Source: JAXGTO01 sp040774885 (lineage in GTDB: Bacteria; Actinomycetota; Coriobacteriia; Coriobacteriales; Eggerthellaceae). Taken from it: a stretch of DNA of 11,142 nt. Under the pieces are notes generated by a model. It did no database searches and was not told the DNA's origin. It saw only the letters and a program-made list of their open reading frames with translations. Shown piece after piece: positions 6,159-11,142 of this stretch. Location of the stretch: assembly GCA_040774885.1 (NCBI GenBank), contig JAXGTO010000044.1, positions 1 to 11,142 of the forward strand, in the 5' to 3' direction. Positions within the stretch are counted from its first letter, which is position 1, and each line of letters starts with the position of its first letter. Position numbers and translations under genes: made by a program.

Positions 6159-8100
6159 CGAAATCCTCTCCGACCGTCCCGCCAGGACCCTTGTCATTTG
6201 AACTTTCATTATACTGCTCAAGAACGGCAAACAGGTCCTCGGCGACATCATCGGGGACGATATGCGCTTCCTTCAATTCATCGAGCGAGGCTTCACGCAA
6301 TCGCTTGAAGCTCTTGAAATGCTTCAAAAGCGCCTTCTTGCGCACCGGCCCCAATCCGGCCACGTCATCGAGGACGCTGGCCGTCATGGCCTTGCCACGA
6401 AGTTCGCGATGAAACGTGATGGCAAATCGATGGGCTTCGTCGCGCAGCCTTTTGACGAGATACAAAGAAGCCGAACCGGCAGGGAGAACCACGGGGCCGG
6501 AATCTTGCCAGGGAACAAAGAGCTCTTCGTCGCGCTTGGCCAAGCCGGCAACGGATATGTCATCCAGCCCAAGACGCTCAAGCTGTCCCATCGCCGCTGT
6601 GAGTTGGGGCTTTCCACCATCGACAACCAGCAAATCGGGCTTGCGGCCGAACCGCCCATCCGCCATGCGCTCAGGAGCGTAGCGGCGCGCCATGACTTCG
6701 GCCATCATGGCAAAGTCGTTCGCCTCGTCGGATTCCATGCGAATCTTGAATCGTCGGTATTGGGATTTATCGGGACGTCCATCGGTGAACACGACCATCG
6801 AGGCAACCGAATGCTTGCCATGGATGGTTGAGATATCGAAACACTCCATCCGCATAGGCGGCGCAGGGAGCGCCAAGGCGCTTTCAAGCTGAAGCAGGGC
6901 TTCGTTGATGCGCTTGTCCTCGTAATTTGTTCGCACCTTGTAACGCATCAGGGTATGTTTGGCGTTGCGTTGGGCCATCAGCAGCAAATCGTGCCTTTCT
7001 CCCCGCTGCGGCACGGTGAAACGAACACGCGCGCCATGCACGCTGCCCAATTTGTCGGTAAGCCAGGCGCACATGACCGACTCGTCTTCGATAGGCTGCT
7101 CGACAACCACCTCATGAGGGATAGATGTAGTGGCATCGTAATAGCGAAGCAAGAACATATGGAGCAGATCATCGTCGGGCACGTCGGTGCCCTTGTTCAA
7201 AATGAACTCGTTGCTGTTGATGATGCTGCCCTCTCGAACCATGAGAACATGCACGCCGGCAATCGTCTCTTCGCGATAGATGCCGACAACATCGGCATTC
7301 ACGTCACGATTCGTCACGGCATGCTGGCGATCTTGCAACCCTTCGATTGTTTCGATCCGCGCCTTGCAGCGCGCCGCCCGTTCAAAGTCGAGGTTTTCGG
7401 CGGCATTGTTCATTTCAACTTCGAGTTCATCGATAAATGAGCGATGGTTTCCGCGCAAAAAGCGCTCGACGCGGTCTACATTGCGCGCATATTCTTCTGG
7501 GCCGAGCGCGCCGCAACAGGCTCCCGGCCCCAAACCCACATGAAAGTCGAAGCATGGCTTCACGTTGCGAGCCGTGTATTCATCGAGCGTTTCAGCGCAA
7601 AGCCGTCTTTTCATCGCCCGCCACTGGGCGCAACCGGAAGAGCAAACGGGAACCACCTTGCGTACGATCTCCACCAGCTGCCGAGCCGCCCTGCTATCGG
7701 TATATGGACCGAAATACACCGTATCTGCGCGATGCTTTTCGCGCGTGTACTTGATTGCGGGAAACACATCGCCTTTCGTCAATGCAATGAACGGGTAGCT
7801 TTTATCGTCTTTGAAATCAGCATTGAAAAACGGCGCATATTGCTTGATGAGATTGTTTTCGAGAACCAGGCTTTCATGCTCGCTCTCGGTGACGATGTAG
7901 TCGAAAGAATCGATTTGCTCCAACATCAAGGGAATCTTTGCGCGTTCGTCTTGCCCCATGACGTATTGCTTCATGCGCGCACGCAGCTGCTTGGCCTTCC
8001 CCACATAAATGACCTGGCCTTCTGCATCTTTCCAAAGATAGACCCCAGGCTGTGCGGGAACGCTTGCCAACTGCTGTTTTATCTGTTCGATGGTGGACAT
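6145..8100 (-). CDS. uvrC: Excinuclease ABC subunit C
   Basis: UvrC makes both incisions in UvrABC nucleotide excision repair, joining UvrB at the lesion. The 651 residues contain, in order: a GIY-YIG nuclease domain (about 15-95, with GVY 19-21 and YVGKAKQLR 32-40) for the 3' cut; a cysteine-rich segment (153-196); a UVR motif that binds UvrB (about 221-256, FIDELEVEM to EGLQ); an RNase-H-like nuclease for the 5' cut with ECFDIS (Asp422), LLVVDGGKPQL (Asp494) and a DEAHRFAITFHR stretch (His557, His564); and a helix-hairpin-helix region (about 577-610, LDDVAGLGPVRKKALL). Length matches the family. The ATG at 8100 has no Shine-Dalgarno sequence; instead a TATACT box lies 7 bases upstream. The 3' end overlaps rapZ by 14 bases. 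The cysteine cluster differs from the E. coli pattern (see findings). Confidence 0.98.
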   Translation of the reverse strand: MSTIEQIKQQLASVPAQPGVYLWKDAEGQVIYVGKAKQLRARMKQYVMGQDERAKIPLMLEQIDSFDYIVTESEHESLVLENNLIKQYAPFFNADFKDDKSYPFIALTKGDVFPAIKYTREKHRADTVYFGPYTDSRAARQLVEIVRKVVPVCSSGCAQWRAMKRRLCAETLDEYTARNVKPCFDFHVGLGPGACCGALGPEEYARNVDRVERFLRGNHRSFIDELEVEMNNAAENLDFERAARCKARIETIEGLQDRQHAVTNRDVNADVVGIYREETIAGVHVLMVREGSIINSNEFILNKGTDVPDDDLLHMFLLRYYDATTSIPHEVVVEQPIEDESVMCAWLTDKLGSVHGARVRFTVPQRGERHDLLLMAQRNAKHTLMRYKVRTNYEDKRINEALLQLESALALPAPPMRMECFDISTIHGKHSVASMVVFTDGRPDKSQYRRFKIRMESDEANDFAMMAEVMARRYAPERMADGRFGRKPDLLVVDGGKPQLTAAMGQLERLGLDDISVAGLAKRDEELFVPWQDSGPVVLPAGSASLYLVKRLRDEAHRFAITFHRELRGKAMTASVLDDVAGLGPVRKKALLKHFKSFKRLREASLDELKEAHIVPDDVAEDLFAVLEQYNESSNDKGPGGTVGEDFDGER

Positions 8101-8106
8101 GGAATC

Positions 8107-8112
8107 AGTATA
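8107..8112 (-). promoter_or_regulatory. Probable -10 box of uvrC, positioned for a leaderless mRNA
   Basis: Read on the minus strand, TATACT is separated from the uvrC ATG by six bases (8101-8106), so transcription should begin at or next to the A of the start codon. No AGG-type ribosome site is visible upstream. This is the TANNNT-ATG geometry known for leaderless genes in Actinobacteria. The sequence at the -35 position is a poor match to TTGACA. Confidence 0.55.
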
Positions 8113-8209
8113 GCGTCACGTTGGCACCGTGCGCCGCCGCAGTCCATCCGTTCATCGCGATGCTATGTTTCCATCATGTTACAGCACGGTTGCATGCGTG
8201 TTGCGAACG

Positions 8210-8215
8210 TATAAT
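8210..8215 (+). promoter_or_regulatory. Probable -10 box of gdhA
   Basis: A perfect TATAAT lies 44 bases before the GTG start of gdhA and predicts a leader of about 37 bases. The best TTGACA-like word nearby, TTGCAT at 8190-8195, leaves only a 14-base spacer, so the -35 is uncertain. The box is about 100 bases from the divergent uvrC promoter, so both share the 8101-8259 control region. Confidence 0.5.
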
Positions 8216-8259
8216 TTCCTTATCTGCAAAACGAGGTGTTCCCCTTGAAGGAGGCAATC

Positions 8260-9591
8260 GTGAGTTACGTCGAAGACGTCATCGATCAGGTAAAGGCAAA
8301 AAATGCCAACGAACCGGAGTTCATCCAAGCAGTCACCGAGGTGCTGACTTCGCTTGAGCCAGTCATCGAAGCACATCCCGAATACCAGAAAGCCGCACTG
8401 CTCGAGCGCATCGTCGAGCCCGAACGCGTGGTCATGTTCCGCGTTCCCTGGGTTGACGACAAAGGCGCCGTGCAAGTTAATCGCGGCATGCGCGTCCAGT
8501 TCAACAGCTGCCTGGGCCCCTACAAAGGCGGTCTGCGTTTGCACCCCTCCGTCAACCTGGGAATCATCAAGTTCTTGGGCTTCGAGCAGATATTCAAGAA
8601 CAGCTTGACCACATTGCCCATGGGCGGCGGCAAAGGCGGCTGCGATTTCGACCCCAAGGGTAAAAGCGATGCCGAAGTCATGCGCTTCTGCCAAAGCTTC
8701 ATGACCGAACTTCAGCGTCACATCGGCGCCGACACCGACGTGCCCGCCGGCGACATTGGCACCGGCGCACGCGAAATCGGCTACATGTTCGGCCAGTACA
8801 AGCGCCTGCGCAACGAATGGGTCGGCGTCCTTACCGGCAAAGGCCTTACATTCGGAGGCAGCCTTGCGCGCACCGAAGCAACCGGATACGGGTTGGTATA
8901 CTTCGTGGATGAATACCTCACCTGCCACAACGACAGCTTCAAGGGCAAGACCGTCACCATTTCCGGCAGCGGCAACGTCGCCATCTACGCCACGCAGAAA
9001 GCCCAAGAGCTCGGTGCCACCGTTGTCACCCTCTCGGACAGCACGGGTTGGATCCATGACCCCGCTGGAATCGACGTCGACCTCGTCAAGCAGATCAAAG
9101 AGGTCGAACGCGGACGCATTTCGGAATATGCCAAGCGCCGCGATGGCGTTGAATACCATGAGGGCCGCGGAGTTTGGAGCGTCCCCACCGATATCGCACT
9201 TCCTTGCGCCACCCAAAACGAGTTGTTCATCGAAGATGCGAAAGCGTTGGTGGAAAACGGCTGCAAGGTAGTGGCCGAGGGAGCAAACATGCCCACTACC
9301 ATGGATGCCACCGTGTACCTGCAGGAAAACGGCGTCACCTTCTGCCCGGGCAAAGCAGCCAATGCAGGCGGCGTTGCCACCAGCGGGTTGGAAATGAGCC
9401 AGAACAGCGAACGCTTGAGCTGGACGTTCGAAGAAGTCGACGAAAAACTCCATGGCATCATGCGAAACATCTACCATGCTGCCGACGACGCTGCCACGAA
9501 ATACGGCCATGAGGGCAACTACGTCATGGGTGCCAACATCGCCGGATTCACGAAGCTCGCAGATGCCATGATGGCGCAGGGCATCGTCTGA
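8260..9591 (+). CDS. gdhA: NADP-type glutamate dehydrogenase
   Basis: Glutamate dehydrogenase reductively aminates 2-oxoglutarate with ammonium to glutamate. The 443-residue protein fits the hexameric 450-residue bacterial class. It shows GPYKGGLRLHP (residues 86-96, substrate lysine 89), LPMGGGKGGCDFDPKGKSD (119-137, catalytic-type Lys125), PAGDIGTGAREIGY (162-175, Asp165), GLTFGGSLARTEATGYG (195-211), a Rossmann motif SGSGNVA (235-241), and CPGKAANAGGVATSGLEMSQ (362-381). After the second strand of the Rossmann fold the residues are LSDSTGW, with serine rather than an acidic-only motif, which I read as favouring NADP; cofactor choice is inference. I take the GTG at 8260 as start, because AAGGAGG sits at 8248-8254 five bases before it. 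A GTG at 8236 in the same frame would place that ribosome site inside the gene. It stands alone on the plus strand, divergent from uvrC, and ends in the hairpin at 9617-9645. Confidence 0.96.
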   Translation: MSYVEDVIDQVKAKNANEPEFIQAVTEVLTSLEPVIEAHPEYQKAALLERIVEPERVVMFRVPWVDDKGAVQVNRGMRVQFNSCLGPYKGGLRLHPSVNLGIIKFLGFEQIFKNSLTTLPMGGGKGGCDFDPKGKSDAEVMRFCQSFMTELQRHIGADTDVPAGDIGTGAREIGYMFGQYKRLRNEWVGVLTGKGLTFGGSLARTEATGYGLVYFVDEYLTCHNDSFKGKTVTISGSGNVAIYATQKAQELGATVVTLSDSTGWIHDPAGIDVDLVKQIKEVERGRISEYAKRRDGVEYHEGRGVWSVPTDIALPCATQNELFIEDAKALVENGCKVVAEGANMPTTMDATVYLQENGVTFCPGKAANAGGVATSGLEMSQNSERLSWTFEEVDEKLHGIMRNIYHAADDAATKYGHEGNYVMGANIAGFTKLADAMMAQGIV

Positions 9592-9616
9592 TCTCGGTTT
9601 CCAATAGGAGACATTG

Positions 9617-9645
9617 AAACGGGGACCTCATCGGGTCCCCGTTTT
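9617..9645 (+). terminator. Terminator after gdhA, possibly bidirectional
   Basis: An 11-base-pair GC-rich stem (arms 9617-9627 and 9634-9644) with a 6-base loop is followed by a short T-run on the plus strand. It begins 26 bases after the gdhA stop. The same hairpin lies 36 bases beyond the stop of the convergent gene at 9681, so it could serve both, although the T-run on the minus strand is only three bases. A second, weaker inverted repeat (CCGTTTTC at 9639-9646 and GAAAACGG at 9673-9680) shares one arm with it. Confidence 0.8.
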
Positions 9646-9680
9646 CATGCATGCGCATTGAAAATGCAAGGCGAAAACGG

Positions 9681-10319
9681 CTACAGATGCTCGATGGCCT
9701 TGGAAGAAACGACATTGTGGGGGGAAATGAGGATGGTACCGACCTTTCCCACACAAGGGCATTCGACGTAATTGGCAGAATCCTTCGCTTCGCGGGAAAG
9801 CGAGCCGATGTCGCCCCCCAACGAAATCACGATATCGATGCCGCGCGCGCTTTGCACGTACTTGCAATCCGATGCTATGCAGATGATGAAATCGACATCA
9901 TGCTCCTTGAAATAATCAACCCTGGTTTGCAAGGCGGTCGGCGTGATGGAAGACGTGACGCTGAACAATCCGATGCGCTTGTCACCAACCTTCACAATGG
10001 ATCCCTCAGAGTAAATGGAAGGGTCGACCGTATCGAGCCTGAGAACCGATGCCTTCTTGGATTTGTAGCTCTTGACTACCGAAGACGTGGTAATGGTCCC
10101 TCTGTTCTCATCGAGTTCGCTTTTGGGAGAGCCCACGCCATCATAGACAATGGCGGTATAACCCTCCATGCTGCCCGCGGCATCATCTATGTTGCTGGCG
10201 GCGACGTTCCAGCTATGACCGACATTGAGGTAGGTCACCAAACCGAAGCCCACAACGAGCACCAGAACAATGAACACCACCAAAGCGATCTTTTCACGTT
10301 TCAACTGAGACATGGCCAT
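9681..10319 (-). CDS. Membrane-anchored protein of unknown function, distantly 5'-nucleotidase-like
   Basis: I do not recognise a named family. The 212 residues begin MAMSQLKREK and continue into one strong transmembrane segment (about residues 10-30, rich in V, L, I and F). The positive N-terminus suggests the rest faces outside; there is no lipobox. In the exported part, the patterns GDKRIGLFSVT (112-122), VDFIICIASD (142-151), GIDIVISLGGD (160-170) and a final VGTILISPHN (193-202) echo the beta strands of UshA/5'-nucleotidase-type metallophosphoesterases. The metal-binding motifs GNHE and GHDH are absent, so catalysis of that kind is doubtful. The ATG at 10319 lies four bases after the uvrA stop, with another ATG six bases further in (10313). 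Neither has a clear ribosome site, so translational coupling to uvrA is likely. The frame also extends upstream inside uvrA to 10400, which I reject. The gene is real: normal composition, tight spacing and a coherent topology. Confidence 0.8.
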   Translation of the reverse strand: MAMSQLKREKIALVVFIVLVLVVGFGLVTYLNVGHSWNVAASNIDDAAGSMEGYTAIVYDGVGSPKSELDENRGTITTSSVVKSYKSKKASVLRLDTVDPSIYSEGSIVKVGDKRIGLFSVTSSITPTALQTRVDYFKEHDVDFIICIASDCKYVQSARGIDIVISLGGDIGSLSREAKDSANYVECPCVGKVGTILISPHNVVSSKAIEHL

Positions 10320-10323
10320 GAGG

Positions 10324-11142
10324 TCATCGACCGTTCTTTCCGCTGCGAGCAAGCAACGGCGCAAGAAACTGCCCGGTATAACTGTCAGGGCACGCGGCAA
10401 CTTGTTCAGGCGTGCCCGTTATGACGACGGAGCCGCCGCGCTCCCCACCCTCGGGGCCCAAGTCGATGATTCGATCTGCGGATTTGATTACGTCGAGATT
10501 ATGTTCGATCACCAGAACCGTGTTGCCGGCATCCACCAAACGCTGAAGCACATCGAGAAGTTGCCGCACATCTTCGAAGTGAAGTCCGGTGGTCGGTTCA
10601 TCGAGGATATAAAACGTCTTTCCCGTCTGCCGACGTTGGAGCTCGCTGGAAAGCTTGACGCGTTGCGCTTCGCCGCCGGAAAGCGTGGTAGCGGGCTGAC
10701 CTAGCCGGATATAGCCCAGCCCGACGTCATGCAGCGTCTGGAGTTTCCGTTTTAGAGAGGGAATGCGCTCAAAAAAATCCAAGGCGTCATCCACCGTCAT
10801 CTCAAGCAGATCGTAGACGTTCTTGCCGCGATAAGTGACCTGGAGCGTTTCACGGTTGTAACGCTTTCCCCCACAGACCTCGCAAGGCACATAGACATCG
10901 GGCAAGAAGTGCATTTCGATTTTGATCTGGCCATCGCCCTTGCAAGCTTCGCATCGTCCGCCTGAAACATTGAAGCTGAAACGCCCAGGAGCGTACCCGC
11001 GCGCCTTGGATTCCTGCGTGGAAGCCATGAGCTGGCGTATGTCATCCCAGAGACCGACATAGGTAGCGGGGTTGGATCGAGGTGTACGCCCGATAGGGGT
11101 CTGATCGATGCTGACGACCTTGTCAAGACGATTGAGCCCGGA
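10324..11142 (-). CDS. uvrA: Excinuclease ABC subunit A, C-terminal part only
   Basis: UvrA is the damage-sensing ATPase of nucleotide excision repair. The 272 visible codons are the C-terminal part, under a third of the roughly 950-residue protein; the frame is open to the window edge, so the truncation is artificial. Visible marks: KVVSIDQTPIGRTPRSNPATY (visible residues 8-28, split by no insertion), GRFSFNVSGGRCEACKGDG, a four-cysteine zinc finger (Cys64, Cys67, Cys87, Cys90), the ABC signature LSGGEAQRVKL (154-164), Walker B YILDEPTTGLH (178-188) and the switch histidine in VIEHNLDVI (211-219). These form the second ATPase module. It ends with a TGA at 10324-10326, four bases before the next gene on the same strand, so the two are probably co-transcribed. 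It is separated from uvrC by the unknown gene and the opposing gdhA. Confidence 0.98.
   Translation of the reverse strand, partial: SGLNRLDKVVSIDQTPIGRTPRSNPATYVGLWDDIRQLMASTQESKARGYAPGRFSFNVSGGRCEACKGDGQIKIEMHFLPDVYVPCEVCGGKRYNRETLQVTYRGKNVYDLLEMTVDDALDFFERIPSLKRKLQTLHDVGLGYIRLGQPATTLSGGEAQRVKLSSELQRRQTGKTFYILDEPTTGLHFEDVRQLLDVLQRLVDAGNTVLVIEHNLDVIKSADRIIDLGPEGGERGGSVVITGTPEQVAACPDSYTGQFLAPLLARSGKNGR

Noticed and set aside
6159..6251. 31-residue N-terminal extension of RapZ from an ATG at 6251
   Set aside because: It would overlap uvrC by over 100 bases and lacks similarity to the family start. The ATG at 6158 has a good ribosome site and gives the usual length.
8236..8259. Upstream GTG start for gdhA at 8236
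   Set aside because: The strong AAGGAGG at 8248-8254 would then lie inside the gene. The GTG at 8260 is at the correct distance from it.
8179..9510. A 443-codon open frame on the minus strand, antisense to almost all of gdhA
   Set aside because: gdhA is certain from its motifs and ribosome site. The antisense product is low in complexity (rich in A, G, V, F, H), as expected from the complement of GC-biased codons, and matches no family I know. Long antisense frames of this sort have been misannotated as proteins before. I see no ribosome site for it.

Overview
This window looks like ordinary chromosomal core DNA from a high-GC Gram-positive bacterium. The gene order uvrC, rapZ, yvcK, whiA, gap, pgk, tpiA is the arrangement known from Actinomycetota. 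WhiA is present, RapZ has the arginine-type P-loop seen in actinobacterial homologues, and the base composition is moderately GC-rich. The protein style and the neighbouring gdhA would fit a Coriobacteriia member (Eggerthellaceae or a relative). That lineage call is inference from recollection, not from a search.

Layout. Everything except gdhA lies on the minus strand. From right to left, transcription runs first through the last 272 codons of uvrA (cut by the window edge, 11142 to 10324), then a closely coupled membrane-anchored protein of unknown function (about 10319 to 9681). A hairpin at 9617-9645 separates this pair from the convergent plus-strand gene gdhA (8260-9591), an NADP-type glutamate dehydrogenase. 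gdhA and uvrC diverge from a 159-base promoter region (8101-8259). Then follows a tightly packed minus-strand cluster: uvrC (8100-6145), rapZ (6158-5175), yvcK (5178-4057) and whiA (4078-3140). Each gene overlaps the next by 4 to 22 bases, so they are almost certainly co-transcribed and translationally coupled. A 237-base gap (2903-3139) holds a probable promoter for the glycolytic cluster gap (2902-1901), pgk (1849-668) and tpiA (657 to beyond base 1). A strong hairpin sits between gap and pgk.

How the genes work together. UvrA and UvrC belong to nucleotide excision repair. RapZ, YvcK and WhiA are the conserved trio linked to amino-sugar and cell-envelope metabolism and to cell division control. 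Gap, Pgk and TpiA catalyse consecutive triose-phase steps of glycolysis and gluconeogenesis. Placing carbon-flux regulators upstream of triose-phosphate enzymes is conserved and probably meaningful. gdhA links carbon and nitrogen at 2-oxoglutarate and glutamate.

I found no mobile element, CRISPR array, tRNA, rRNA, phage gene or defence system, and no new multi-gene system. No gene-free stretch exceeds 300 bases. The points most worth a second look are smaller: an altered cysteine cluster in UvrC, a probably leaderless uvrC mRNA, the unknown uvrA-linked membrane protein that resembles a metallophosphoesterase without its metal ligands, an apparent insertion in TpiA, and the gap-pgk hairpin.
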